Source: Actinophytocola gossypii | Lineage (GTDB): Bacteria > Actinomycetota > Actinomycetes > Mycobacteriales > Pseudonocardiaceae | Direction: 5' to 3' | DNA: 64,000 nt | Assembly (NCBI RefSeq): GCF_025165815.1 | Contig: NZ_JAFFZE010000015.1 | Span: 1 to 64,000, forward strand | Part shown: positions 30,632 to 44,413 of the stretch, in pieces | Position numbering within the stretch: position 1 is the first letter of the stretch | Layout of the letters: every line of letters begins with the position of its first letter | Notes under the pieces: model-generated | Database searches by the model: none | The model's input: only the letters and a program-made list of their open reading frames with translations | Told to the model about the DNA's origin: nothing | Program-made: the position numbers and the translations under genes

Positions 30632-31189
30632 TCAGGCCAGTTCGATACGAAGCGTGCCCGTCAGCCTGAGCTCCCGCAGCGGCCGCCCTCCGGCGTCCAG
30701 TGTCCGGACCGTACCGTCCCGCACCCAGGACGCACGCTCGAAGAACGCCAGCGACGCCTTGTCCTGCTCCGGCACCCAGGTGATCCCGCGCGTCGCCCCG
30801 GCCGCCCGCATCGCCTCGCCCGCCATCGCCAGCAGCCGGCCGCCGTGGCCGCGCCGCCCCCACCTCGGCTCCACCAGCAGGGTGCTGACCAGCGCGACGG
30901 TCTCGACGTCCTTGGCCGGGGTGCCGGCCGCGTCGGCGGTCTCGTCCTGCGGGGCGGGTCCGGCCGCGCAGAAGCCGACCCGGTACGCGCCCTCGACGGC
31001 CACGAACACCTGGGCGGGCCCCTGCTCGATGGTCTGCCGCCAGGCCAGGGCGGCCTCGTCGTCCGAGAGCGCCTCCACCACGGCGGGCGGCAGCAGGTCG
31101 GTGTAGGCGGCGCGCCAGGTCTCGAGCTGGATCCGCGCGATCTCCTCGGCGTCGGAGGGCACGGCGGGGCGCACGGAGGCTTCGGCCAT
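30632..31189 (-). CDS. GNAT family N-acetyltransferase
   Basis: 185-residue acetyl-CoA-dependent acetyltransferase. The N-terminal part is VRPAVPSDAEEIARIQLETWRAAY, typical of GNATs. The acetyl-CoA pyrophosphate loop is in RWGRRGHGGRLLAMAGE, after the LVEPRW strand, and the C-terminal motif B is KASLAFFERASW. The ATG at 31189 is preferred over one 21 nt upstream. Single gene; substrate unknown. Confidence 0.87.
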   Translation of the reverse strand: MAEASVRPAVPSDAEEIARIQLETWRAAYTDLLPPAVVEALSDDEAALAWRQTIEQGPAQVFVAVEGAYRVGFCAAGPAPQDETADAAGTPAKDVETVALVSTLLVEPRWGRRGHGGRLLAMAGEAMRAAGATRGITWVPEQDKASLAFFERASWVRDGTVRTLDAGGRPLRELRLTGTLRIELA

Positions 31190-31260
31190 GGCCGGCAACC
31201 CTACCCGCACGATTCTGTCGGTGCGGCATGCGAGGGTGGTGCGGTGAACGAGGGACGTCG

Positions 31261-32475
31261 ATGATCGGGGCCGAGGTGGCCCGCCGGATCGCGCTGGCCG
31301 CGCAGGGTTTCGCGGACGCCCGGCCCGGCGGCGAGGTGACCAGGCGGCACCTGCGCCGGGTGCTCGACCGCGTGCGGCTGATCCAGCTGGACTCGGTGAA
31401 CGTGGCCGTGCGCGCGCACTACATGCCGCTGTTCAGCCGGCTGGGCCCGTACCCGGCCGAGCTGGTCGACGACGCCGCGTGGGCGCACTCGGCGCGGCGG
31501 CCGAGGCTGCTGGTCGAGTACTGGGCGCACGAGGCGAGCCTGCTTCCGGTGGCGGACTGGCCGCTGTTCCGCTGGCGGATGCGCGACTACGAGCGGCGGC
31601 TCGGGTCCCGCTACCGCGAGCTGTTGCGGGCGTCCCCCGGCCTGCTCGACGACGTGCTGGCCGCGGTGAAGGACCTCGGTCCGGTCGGCGCCGGCCCGCT
31701 CGAACGGGAGCTCGGCGTCGAGGGCCGCCGGGCCGCGGGCGGATGGTGGAACCGTTCGTCGGTGAAGCACGCGTGCGAGTACCTGTTCGCCGTGGGGGAG
31801 CTGACCACCGGCGCCCGCCGCGGCTTCCAGCGCCTCTACGACCTGCCCGAACGGGTGCTGCCGCCGGAGGTGCTCGGCACGCGGGTGTCCGACGAGGACG
31901 CGATCCGCGAACTGACCCGCCGCGCGGCGACCGCGCACGGTGTCGCCACCGAGCCGGACCTGCGGGACTACTACCGCATCCGCCCGCCGGAGGCGAGCCG
32001 CCGGGCGGTCGCCGAGCTGGTGGAGGCGGGGGAGCTGGCGGAGGTGCGGGTGGACGGGTGGCCCGGGCCGGCGTACCGGCACGTGGACGCACGGGCGCCG
32101 AGGCGGGTGTCCGGCCGGGCGCTGCTGGCGCCGTTCGACCCGCTGGTGTGGGAGCGGGCGCGGACGGAGCGGATCTTCGGGTTCCACTACCGGATCGAGA
32201 TCTACGTGCCGGAGCCGAAGCGGGTGTACGGGTACTACGTGTTCCCGTTCCTGCTGGACGGCGAGCTGGTGGCACGGGTGGACCTGAAGACCGACCGGGC
32301 GGCGGGGGTACTGCGGGTGCGCGGCGCGTTCGCCGAGCCGACCGCGCGCGAGCCGAGGGTGGCCGCCGAACTGGCCGCCGAACTCCAGGTGATGGCCGCT
32401 TGGCTGGAACTGGACGGTGTGACGGTCGAGGACCGCGGCGCCCTGGCCCCGGCACTACGAGCCGTCCTGCCCTGA
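31261..32475 (+). CDS. AlkX/YcaQ-type winged-helix DNA glycosylase
   Basis: 404-residue member of the HTH_42/DUF1006 family, whose characterised members (E. coli YcaQ/AlkX, Streptomyces AlkZ) unhook DNA interstrand crosslinks or remove bulky alkyl adducts. The catalytic QxD motif is present as IQLDSVN (Gln42, Asp44). The family blocks LVEYWAHEASLLP and YYVFPFLLDGELVARVDLK follow. The ATG at 31261 has GAGGG upstream. AlkZ homologues often sit in gene clusters for DNA-alkylating antibiotics; no such cluster is seen here, so it is probably the general AlkX type. Confidence 0.88.
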   Translation: MIGAEVARRIALAAQGFADARPGGEVTRRHLRRVLDRVRLIQLDSVNVAVRAHYMPLFSRLGPYPAELVDDAAWAHSARRPRLLVEYWAHEASLLPVADWPLFRWRMRDYERRLGSRYRELLRASPGLLDDVLAAVKDLGPVGAGPLERELGVEGRRAAGGWWNRSSVKHACEYLFAVGELTTGARRGFQRLYDLPERVLPPEVLGTRVSDEDAIRELTRRAATAHGVATEPDLRDYYRIRPPEASRRAVAELVEAGELAEVRVDGWPGPAYRHVDARAPRRVSGRALLAPFDPLVWERARTERIFGFHYRIEIYVPEPKRVYGYYVFPFLLDGELVARVDLKTDRAAGVLRVRGAFAEPTAREPRVAAELAAELQVMAAWLELDGVTVEDRGALAPALRAVLP

Positions 32476-32724
32476 CGGCCGCGAGTACGGCCCGCGACGC
32501 TCCGAACGCCGCAGCCGCGCTGATCCCAGCGAATCACCCGCATCCGCGCGGTCAACACCTCCGCGAGATCGCCGAACATGTCCCACAAAACCCGGACCCC
32601 CATGACACGTGATCACCGGGTCCCCGCGGCCAACGTCGGACGCCCACAGTCGACACCCGTCATCCGTCACGAGGTCCGGCTCCGTCACCACCCCTGCGCG
32701 CTGCTCACGCGCTCGTCCGGCCAT
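32470..32724 (-). pseudogene. Truncated proline iminopeptidase-like alpha/beta hydrolase
   Basis: Pieces of a prolyl aminopeptidase-type hydrolase can be followed in two frames: LVTDDGCRLWASDVGRGDPV and ITCHGGPG in one, LWDMFGDLAEVLTARMRVIR and WDQRGCG in another, then RSERRGPYS back in the first. Two single-base deletions explain the shifts. The protein stops where the catalytic Ser would have followed, at the 3' end of the convergent glycosylase gene. At least two thirds of the gene is missing, so it is a decayed remnant. Confidence 0.75.
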
Positions 32725-32903
32725 CGTGAGGTGCTCGGTCGTTCGACGGACGTGCCGGACGTGCCGTGCTCGTTCGGTCCTGGCTGGGGCGCAGGCGCCG
32801 CGGGCCACAACGCGACGGCGGCGATCACGACGAGCAGCACCGTCATGATCGCCGCCACGACGGCGATCACGACGGTGCGCTTTCGGTCAGTCTCCTGCGG
32901 CAT
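32685..32903 (-). CDS. Small single-span membrane protein
   Basis: 72 residues: a short charged start (MPQETDRKR), one hydrophobic helix (TVVIAVVAAIMTVLLVVIAAVALW) and a disordered Pro/Ser/Thr/Glu tail. Its start overlaps the 3' end of the protease gene by 17 bp on the same strand, suggesting translational coupling. Its 3' end overlaps the decayed hydrolase remnant, which may be why the tail has no recognisable pattern. It could be an anchor or modulator for the protease, or a chance frame. Confidence 0.4.
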   Translation of the reverse strand: MPQETDRKRTVVIAVVAAIMTVLLVVIAAVALWPAAPAPQPGPNEHGTSGTSVERPSTSRWPDERVSSAQGW

Positions 32904-33861
32904 CATCGTAAATCGACTGTACCTTGTCGTCGAAGTAAGGACTGTCGATCCATTCGGGTCCGTCATCGGTGCCCGGCCACGTGCTGCCTACGCCGTTGAC
33001 ATATCCGAGCAGGGTGTCGTCGGAGTATTCCCGGAACCACGGTCCACCACTGAAACCGCCGGTCCAAGCGCAGTACAAGGTCGGCCGGTAGTCTGGAAAT
33101 CCGTAGTTCGTTGTGCCTTCGCAAGTCCATGGAATCTCGCCGCCGTCGCGATTTCCCGGATAGCCGAACGTGACGGAGTCGAACGATCCCGGATAGTTGT
33201 ATGAGATTCCGTTACCGCCGACCGTCTCGACCAGTAGTTGGTTGTTCTCGTTGGTGTAGGTTGTGACGATGGCGATGTCGTAGTCCCAGTCGCAGTCCGC
33301 TATCCAGGTATCGAAGGTGCGGAGCGCGCGCACCTGAAAAGTCCCGTATGGACGGTCTCCGCTCCAGTACAGGGGTACGAACTCGGCTTCGGTCATCCAC
33401 GCCGCGGAGCCGGGGTTGCCGTTGCAGCCGGCCGGTCCCGTGTGCACGCAGTGAGCAGCTGTGATGATCTGGCTCAGATTTCCTGAATTGATCGCGCTCG
33501 CCGTACAGTAGCCGTCGCGTCCGGTATTGGGATTGTGCAGAAACAGCTTGCCGGTGGTGGGTGTGGCATTCGTCAGCGGAGCGATGCCTTGTGGCGCATT
33601 GGTTGGCAGCCGGGGCTCAATTTTTCCGCGATTCGCAGGCGCGTCCGGTTCCGTGCCATGGCGAGTTCCAGTGTCCGGTTTGATGTTGTCGAAAGATATC
33701 GCTGCCGCCATCCGCGCCGCGCTCCATGCGCCCTCGCGCTTGGTGATTGTCACGGACGACGTTTGATCCAGCCGTGTTGGTGACGGCTCGGCGAACGCGA
33801 GTGGCTGAAAAATGAACGAAGCAACGATGATGACGGCGCACGTGACCGCGACTCTTCGCAT
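32887..33861 (-). CDS. Secreted trypsin-like serine protease
   Basis: 324 residues. Signal peptide MRRVAVTCAVIIVASFIFQP ending at LAFA; then a propeptide-like region and a chymotrypsin-fold domain. The catalytic triad is visible as His137 (ITAAHC), Asp195 (DWDYDIAIV) and Ser271 (TGGFSGGPW). Four or more cysteines fit disulfides. The ATG at 33861 has GGGGGTT upstream, and a consensus-like promoter lies behind it. The gene is clearly less GC-rich and more codon-diverse than its neighbours, suggesting horizontal acquisition. Resembles V8/glutamyl-type secreted peptidases of actinomycetes. Confidence 0.88.
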   Translation of the reverse strand: MRRVAVTCAVIIVASFIFQPLAFAEPSPTRLDQTSSVTITKREGAWSAARMAAAISFDNIKPDTGTRHGTEPDAPANRGKIEPRLPTNAPQGIAPLTNATPTTGKLFLHNPNTGRDGYCTASAINSGNLSQIITAAHCVHTGPAGCNGNPGSAAWMTEAEFVPLYWSGDRPYGTFQVRALRTFDTWIADCDWDYDIAIVTTYTNENNQLLVETVGGNGISYNYPGSFDSVTFGYPGNRDGGEIPWTCEGTTNYGFPDYRPTLYCAWTGGFSGGPWFREYSDDTLLGYVNGVGSTWPGTDDGPEWIDSPYFDDKVQSIYDDAAGD

Positions 33862-33895
33862 GATTGGAACCCCCATGACGCGTAGCCTCAAAATG

Positions 33896-33925
33896 AGGTT
33901 ACGCCAGGTTCTCCCAGTGTGTCAA
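33896..33925 (-). promoter_or_regulatory. Sigma-70-type promoter of the protease gene
   Basis: On the minus strand TTGACA (33925–33920) and TAACCT (33901–33896) are separated by 18 bp, about 35 nt before the protease start codon. CCTCATTTTGAGG next to the -10 is a small palindrome that could be an operator. Confidence 0.6.
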
Positions 33926-34220
33926 CGGTTGGATATTAACGCGCGAATCCTGGGTATTGATCAGTTCGGGATATTGATCTAGTACGGCAAGCTGTGCGTC
34001 CGGTGAGCTGATCTCAGCAAACTGATCTTCGCGACACGGGTGTTTCCCATTGAGCTCAACGCGGGCGCGGACATCCCGAACAGCGGGCCGAACCGCCGCA
34101 TTTGAGATCACCCGCACCCATCCATGATCAAACTACCGGCACACCGACCCAACAGCCGACCCCATCGATTTGCGAGACGTCCTTTACCGTCGGACATCGA
34201 CGGTTCCGGCGGTACGCAAG
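33926..34220. other. Lower-GC intergenic stretch, no convincing gene
   Basis: Part of the 419-nt gap between the protease start and the DUF4097 gene end. It is AT-richer than the window average. A 72-codon minus-strand frame (34117–33899) exists, but it crosses the protease promoter, has no ribosome binding site and matches nothing known to me. Nothing else is seen. Confidence 0.5.
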
Positions 34221-34259
34221 AAGCCGGGCGGCGCGTTGGAGCCACGCGCCGCCCGGCTT
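34221..34259. terminator. Terminator of the DUF4097 operon
   Basis: Perfect 15-bp stem AAGCCGGGCGGCGCG (34221–34235) / CGCGCCGCCCGGCTT (34245–34259), 21 nt past the DUF4097 stop on the minus strand. In that orientation the right arm is followed by TT. Confidence 0.75.
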
Positions 34260-34280
34260 CGTCCCCTGCTCACCGAGTGG

Positions 34281-35183
34281 TCAGTCAACCGCCTTCGTCA
34301 CCAGGGCGGAGCCGGAGCCGGTGCGTCCGCGCAGCCGCAGCGCAGGCGCGGACTCCGGTGGGGTCGTGGTCAGGTCCAGGTCGCTGTGGGCCTCGCCCGA
34401 GCCCGACGACAGGTCGATCTCCGCGCGGCTGCCCTCGCGCACGCCGATCCGCAGCTCGCCGGAGCCTGTGTGCAGCTCCAACTGCCCGGCGGACGCGTTC
34501 GCGATCGTCAGGTTGCCGCTGCCCGTCCTGGCCAGCACGTCGCTGGTCACCGCGCCGAGCCACACGTCGCCACTGCCCGTGATCACCGTGCTCGCGCCGC
34601 CGACCGCGGAGATCTCCACGTCGCCGCTGCCCGTCTTCGCGCGAACCCCGGCGGCCATCGGGCCGAGGCGCACCACGCCCGAGCCAGTGTCGACCTTCGC
34701 CGCGGCCGTCGCCTGGTCGGCGTTGACCCGGCCCGAGCCCGTGGTCAGCTCCAGGCGACCCGCGGCACCGGAGACCATCACGTCGCCGGAGCCGGACCGC
34801 GCCGCCACGTGACTGCCGACCGGCGCCTGGACCGACACCGCGATCGCCACGTTGCGCAGGTGCATGTCCTTCGGCGTGCGCACCACCAGCCGGCCGGCGG
34901 TGAAGTCGACCCTGGTCTGGCGCACCGCCTCGGCCGGGATGCTGCCCTCGGCCTGGTCCAGGTTGCCGAACTGGTAGCCGATCCAGTTCATCAGGTTCGA
35001 CACGCCCTGCGCGAACGGGTTGTCGCCGTCCTGGTCGTGCCGCACCTCCACGTGCACGCCCGGCTCGTCGACCAGCCGCACGTCGATCCGGCCCGCGCCG
35101 GTCCCCAGACTGAGCTCGATCGGGCCCTCGGCCTCGAAGCTCTGCCGCCGCACCAGTTCCTCGGTGTCCCGCGCTTCCGTCAT
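34281..35183 (-). CDS. DUF4097 family beta-repeat protein
   Basis: 300 residues with no signal peptide. The second half is a series of about seven short repeats with the core TGSGDV/TGSGxL, one every 17–22 residues (SGSGDVMVSG, TTGSGRVNAD, DTGSGVVRLG, KTGSGDVEIS, TGSGDVWLG, RTGSGNLTI, HTGSGELRIG). This is the pattern of DUF4097 proteins, thought to form a right-handed beta solenoid. It starts 6 nt after the RHH gene, with which it forms an operon. Function unknown; DUF4097 proteins often accompany regulators or stress genes. Confidence 0.85.
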   Translation of the reverse strand: MTEARDTEELVRRQSFEAEGPIELSLGTGAGRIDVRLVDEPGVHVEVRHDQDGDNPFAQGVSNLMNWIGYQFGNLDQAEGSIPAEAVRQTRVDFTAGRLVVRTPKDMHLRNVAIAVSVQAPVGSHVAARSGSGDVMVSGAAGRLELTTGSGRVNADQATAAAKVDTGSGVVRLGPMAAGVRAKTGSGDVEISAVGGASTVITGSGDVWLGAVTSDVLARTGSGNLTIANASAGQLELHTGSGELRIGVREGSRAEIDLSSGSGEAHSDLDLTTTPPESAPALRLRGRTGSGSALVTKAVD

Positions 35184-35188
35184 GCCGC

Positions 35189-35743
35189 TCACCCCTCGTA
35201 CCAGCCGTGCACCCGCGACGAGCCGGACGCCCCGGACGCACCGTCGCGGTTCTCGTGCGGCCACTCGCCCCACCGGGCGCCCCAGTCCTTGGCCCGCTGC
35301 TTCCCCTTGCCGTGCAGCGCGCCCTGCACCGCCTGCTGCACGAACGTGTTCAGCGACACGCCCTGCGCCGCGGCCGCCTGCTCGGCCTTGCTCTTCAGCT
35401 GCTCGAACAGCCGCAGCGTCATCCGGCTCATGTCGCCGGACATGTCGGCGCCATCGTGCGGCGGCGGCTGCTCCTCCGCGCGCGGCTCCTCGCGGCCGGA
35501 CCCGGTGCCGGTGACGACCACCTGCACGTCCCGGCCGTCCAGCCGCACCTCCACGACGTGGTCGTCCAGCGAGGCGGTGACCTCGGCGGCCAGGTCGGAC
35601 AGCGCGTTCATGATCGCGAGGCGGGCGGCGGGCTCCAGCGCGGCGGCCAGCACCGCGGCCGCGCGCCGGGTGTTCTCGTCGCCGGCGGAGGCGGCCGTGG
35701 TGAGGTCCTCCCGCATCGAAGCGACATACGGTGTGAGATCCAT
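35189..35743 (-). CDS. Ribbon-helix-helix regulator (HicB/Arc-like C-terminal domain)
   Basis: 184 residues. The N-terminal half is helical and of no known family (MDLTPYVASMREDLTTAASA…). After an acidic linker, the segment MSRMTLRLFEQLKSKAEQAA and AAQGVSLNTFVQQAVQGAL is a clear Arc/HicB-type ribbon-helix-helix DNA-binding unit (beta strand MTLRL, helices A and B). A basic, Gly/Ser-rich tail follows. Three TGAYRTCA repeats cover its own start region, so autorepression of this two-gene operon is likely. The fusion of an N-terminal helical domain to an RHH is uncommon. Confidence 0.82.
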   Translation of the reverse strand: MDLTPYVASMREDLTTAASAGDENTRRAAAVLAAALEPAARLAIMNALSDLAAEVTASLDDHVVEVRLDGRDVQVVVTGTGSGREEPRAEEQPPPHDGADMSGDMSRMTLRLFEQLKSKAEQAAAAQGVSLNTFVQQAVQGALHGKGKQRAKDWGARWGEWPHENRDGASGASGSSRVHGWYEG

Positions 35744-35773
35744 GATGTCATCATGACGTCACAAGTGACATCA
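35743..35773. promoter_or_regulatory. Three-repeat RHH operator
   Basis: TGATGTCA (35743–35750), TGACGTCA (35754–35761) and TGACATCA (35766–35773) share the palindromic pattern TGAYRTCA and are spaced 11 and 12 bp start to start, so they lie on one face of the helix. The first overlaps the start codon of the RHH gene. RHH proteins typically bind such short palindromes cooperatively. thyX starts 69 bp away on the other strand. Confidence 0.7.
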
Positions 35774-35841
35774 GTCAAGGTGAAGTTGGTGTCACGGGTC
35801 GCGACCGCCGGTCGCGGACCTCGGCGGTTAGGCTGCGGGGC

Positions 35842-36594
35842 ATGACGGAGAGGGTGTCGCCCGAGGTGCGGCTCATCGCGAAGACCGAGTTCTTCCCGCC
35901 GGCCGAGGTGCCGTGGTCGACCGACGCGGAGGGCGGCGAGGCACTCGCCGAGTTCGCCGGCCGCGCCTGCTACCAGTCGTGGAAGAAGCCCAACCCCGCG
36001 ACCGCCACCAACGCCGGCTACCTGCGGCACATCCTCGAGGTCGGCCACCTGTCCGTGCTCGAGCACGGCACGGTCAGCTTCTACCTCACCGGCATCTCCC
36101 GCTCGCTGACCCACGAGCTCATCCGGCACCGGCACTTCTCCTACTCCCAGCTCTCCCAGCGCTACGTCCCCGAGCGCGACGCCGCCATGGTCGAGCCGGA
36201 CGTGATCGCCAACGACCCCGTCCTGCACGAGAAGTTCGTCGCCGCCACCGAGGCCAGCGTCGCCGCCTACACCGACCTGCTCGAAGGCCTCCAGGAGCGC
36301 TTCGCCGACGTGCCCAACGCGACGCTGCGCCGCAAGCAGGCCCGCCAGGCCGCCCGCGCCGTGCTGCCCAACGCCACCGAGACCCGCATCGTGGTCACCG
36401 GCAACTACCGCGCCTGGCGGCACTTCATCGCCATGCGCGCGAGCGAGCACGCCGACGTCGAGATCCGCGAGCTCGCCGTGGAGTGCCTGCGCCAGCTGCA
36501 GAAGGCCGCCGCGAACGTGTTCGACGACTTCGTCATCTCCGCGCTCCCGGACGGCACCGAGGTCGCGTCCAGCCCCTACGTCACCGAGGGCTGA
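35842..36594 (+). CDS. thyX: FAD-dependent thymidylate synthase
   Basis: 250-residue flavin-dependent enzyme that makes dTMP from dUMP using methylenetetrahydrofolate and NADPH. The signature RHRxxSxxxxSxR is present as [13 protein letters not shown] near residues 95–107. [15 protein letters not shown] near the C-terminus completes the dUMP site. It follows no close upstream gene on its strand. In mycobacteria thyX is next to dapA; here six genes (an ACT protein, the polymerase, the kinases and others) are inserted between. Confidence 0.96.
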   Translation: MTERVSPEVRLIAKTEFFPPAEVPWSTDAEGGEALAEFAGRACYQSWKKPNPATATNAGYLRHILEVGHLSVLEHGTVSFYLTGISRSLTHELIRHRHFSYSQLSQRYVPERDAAMVEPDVIANDPVLHEKFVAATEASVAAYTDLLEGLQERFADVPNATLRRKQARQAARAVLPNATETRIVVTGNYRAWRHFIAMRASEHADVEIRELAVECLRQLQKAAANVFDDFVISALPDGTEVASSPYVTEG

Positions 36595-36598
36595 GCGG

Positions 36599-36985
36599 GT
36601 GCGCCGGCTCGTCGTCGAGGTCGCGCCGGGGGAGTACACGGTGCTGCGCCTGCCCGCGGGCACCCCGCCCCCGGTCGCCCTGTTCACCGACGCGCCCGGC
36701 CTGGTCTCGGTGGTCAGCGCGCCCGACGGGCTCACCGTCGTCTGCCCGACGGACCTGGCGCTCGAGGCCGACCCCCGTGAGGACGGCTGGCGCCTGCTGT
36801 CGGTCCGCGGTCCGCTGGACTTCGCCCTGACCGGGATCATGGCCGCCATCGCCGGCGAGCTCGCCGCCGCCGGGGTCAGCCTGTTCGCGGTGTCCACCTA
36901 CGACACCGACCACGTGCTGGTGAAGGCCGCCGACCTGGACCGCGCGGTCGCCGCCCTGCGGGAGGCCGGGCACGAGATCGGCTAG
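36599..36985 (+). CDS. ACT domain-containing protein
   Basis: 128-residue small protein with ACT/CASTOR-like fold, as in amino-acid sensors. The second ACT half is DFALTGIMAAIAGELAAAGVSLFAVSTYDTDHVLVKA, read across the strand-helix-strand pattern. GTG start 4 nt after the thyX stop, so translationally coupled. It is convergent with the polymerase gene, with a 4-bp overlap. Probably binds a small amino-acid-like ligand; role unknown. Confidence 0.82.
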   Translation: MRRLVVEVAPGEYTVLRLPAGTPPPVALFTDAPGLVSVVSAPDGLTVVCPTDLALEADPREDGWRLLSVRGPLDFALTGIMAAIAGELAAAGVSLFAVSTYDTDHVLVKAADLDRAVAALREAGHEIG

Positions 36986-37998
36986 AACTCCGCCCGCACC
37001 CCCAGCAGCCGCACCGGGCGGTCGTCGGTGAACAACGCCAGCACCGCCAGCGCCGCGCGCTCCAGCTCGTCGGCGTCGCTGGTGGGTTCGGGCAGCGTCA
37101 TGCTCCTGGTGTGGGTGAAGAACGGCGCGAACCGCACCTTCACCGCCACCCGCGCCGCCGGCCGCCCCTCCGCCACCACGTCCTCGGCGACCCGCCTGGC
37201 CAGCGCCGCCACCGCCGCGCCGATCTCCGCCCGGGTGGTCAGGTCCTCCTGGAACGTGGTCTCCCGGCTGCGTGAACGCGGCACGTACGGGGTGGCGCTG
37301 ACCTCCGTGCTCCCCGCGCCGAGCGCGAGCGTGCGGTACCAGGGGCCCATCGTCGGCCCGAGCCGCGCGGCCAGCACCCCCGGGTCGGCGCCGGCCAGCT
37401 CGCGGACCGTGGTGAACCCGAGCCCGGCGAGCTTGCGGGCGGTCTTGCCGCCGATGCCCCACAGCGCCTCGGTCGGCCGCTCACCCATCACCGCGACCCA
37501 GTTGTCCCTGGTCAACCGGAAGATCCCGGCCGGCTTGGCGAACCCGGTGGCGAGCTTGGCGCGCAGCGTGTTGTCGCCGATGCCGATCGAGGCGGACAGG
37601 CTCGTCGCGGCCAGCACCGCCCGCTGGATCTCGCCGGCCAGCGCCTCCGGGTCGTCGACGGACACCCCGAGGAACGCCTCGTCCCAGCCGAGCACCTGCA
37701 CCACGGCGTCGAACTCGCGCAGCGTCGCCATCACCTCCGCCGACGCCGCCTCGTACACGGGCGGATCGTGCGGCAGGAACACCGCGTCCGGGCAGCGCCT
37801 GGCCGCCAGCCGCAGCGGCATCCCGGAGTCGACGCCGAACGCGCGCGCCTCGTAGGACGCCGTCGCCACCACGGCCCGCTTCGTCGGGTCGCCGGTGCCG
37901 CCGACGATCACCGGCCTGCCCCGCAGCTCGGGCCGCCGCAGCACCTCGACCGCCGCGATGAACTGGTCGAGATCGACATGCAGTATCCACGTCGCCAT
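36982..37998 (-). CDS. Y-family DNA polymerase, DinB2-type with Ile steric gate
   Basis: 338-residue Y-family polymerase. Palm motifs: HVDLDQFIAAVE (metal ligand Asp9) and GWDEAFLG (Asp-Glu pair); then a thumb with helix-hairpin-helix (WGIGGKTARKLAGLG) and a little-finger domain. It differs from canonical DinB, which has DMDxF(F/Y)ASVE and SLDEAFLD. The residue that normally excludes ribonucleotides (Phe/Tyr) is Ile14 here. Mycobacterium smegmatis DinB2 has the same DLDQF and GWDEA blocks, carries Leu at this site, and readily uses rNTPs. No LexA box was recognised upstream. The second, canonical dinB lies at the end of the window. Confidence 0.9.
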   Translation of the reverse strand: MATWILHVDLDQFIAAVEVLRRPELRGRPVIVGGTGDPTKRAVVATASYEARAFGVDSGMPLRLAARRCPDAVFLPHDPPVYEAASAEVMATLREFDAVVQVLGWDEAFLGVSVDDPEALAGEIQRAVLAATSLSASIGIGDNTLRAKLATGFAKPAGIFRLTRDNWVAVMGERPTEALWGIGGKTARKLAGLGFTTVRELAGADPGVLAARLGPTMGPWYRTLALGAGSTEVSATPYVPRSRSRETTFQEDLTTRAEIGAAVAALARRVAEDVVAEGRPAARVAVKVRFAPFFTHTRSMTLPEPTSDADELERAALAVLALFTDDRPVRLLGVRAEF

Positions 37999-38031
37999 GC
38001 CGACATTCTGGCTGGCAGTAGCATTTCAGGA

Positions 38032-39486
<1,455 letters not shown>

Positions 39487-39512
39487 GCCGCCGCCGGACT
39501 AGGCTGCCCGGC

Positions 39513-40139
39513 ATGTCCGTCTCCACCGACGAGCGTCTGGCGCTCAGCGACCTGTTCACCGAGCTCGGCCCGGACGCGCCCACCCTGTGCGCCGGCTGGC
39601 GGACCAGGGACCTCGCCGCCCACCTCGTGCTCCGCGAACGCCGGCCGGACGCCGCGCCGGGGATCCTGCTCGCCCCGCTCGCCGGCCACACCAAGCGGGT
39701 GCAGGACGCCTTCGCCCGCCGCCCGTGGGCCGAGCTCGTCGACCTGGTGCGCGGCGGGCCGCCCGCGTTCTCGCCAACCCGGATCCCGCTGGTGGACCGG
39801 ATCGTCAACTCCGTCGAGCTGTTCACCCACCACGAGGACGTCCGCCGCGCCCAACCCGGCTGGGAGCCCCGCCCCGCCGACCCGGCCCGGGACGCCGCCG
39901 CCTGGAACGGGGTGTCCCGCGCGGGCCGGATGACGCTGCGGCGCAGCCCGGTCGGCATCGTGCTGCGCCGCCCGGACGGCGAGGAGGCGGTCGTCCGCCG
40001 CGGCCCCAACACCGTCGTCGTCGCCGGCCCGCCCGGGGAGCTGCTGCTCTGGGCGTTCGGACGTGACGAGGTGCGCGTCGACTTCGACGGCGAGCCGTCC
40101 GCGGTCGATGTCGTCCGCGGCCTGCGCCGGAGCCTGTAG
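39513..40139 (+). CDS. TIGR03085 family metal-binding protein (mycothiol-dependent/DinB-like fold)
   Basis: 208-residue protein of the maleylpyruvate isomerase/DinB four-helix-bundle superfamily, TIGR03085 branch, restricted to actinobacteria. Typical features are the start ALSDLFTELGPDAPTLCAGW, TRDLAAHLVLRERRPDAAPG and the His pair in VELFTHHEDVRRAQPGW, which with an earlier His forms the metal site. Enzymes of this superfamily use mycothiol, but this branch is uncharacterised. It sits between two paralogous kinase genes, all in one direction. Confidence 0.85.
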   Translation: MSVSTDERLALSDLFTELGPDAPTLCAGWRTRDLAAHLVLRERRPDAAPGILLAPLAGHTKRVQDAFARRPWAELVDLVRGGPPAFSPTRIPLVDRIVNSVELFTHHEDVRRAQPGWEPRPADPARDAAAWNGVSRAGRMTLRRSPVGIVLRRPDGEEAVVRRGPNTVVVAGPPGELLLWAFGRDEVRVDFDGEPSAVDVVRGLRRSL

Positions 40140-40202
40140 TACCCGCTTGGCGGGAACCTGACATTCTTCCGCGCGTCGAAGCGGTGTGGCGAGGAGGACA
40201 CG

Positions 40203-41687
<1,485 letters not shown>

Positions 41688-41690
41688 TAG

Positions 41691-44399
<2,709 letters not shown>

Positions 44400-44413
<14 letters not shown>

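Noticed and set aside
33899-34117. 72-codon minus-strand gene upstream of the protease.
   Set aside because: It overlaps the protease promoter, lacks a ribosome binding site and has no recognisable family.
35189-35743. Antitoxin of a type II toxin–antitoxin pair.
   Set aside because: The partner gene encodes a 300-residue DUF4097 solenoid protein, not a small toxin, so an ordinary regulator role is more likely.
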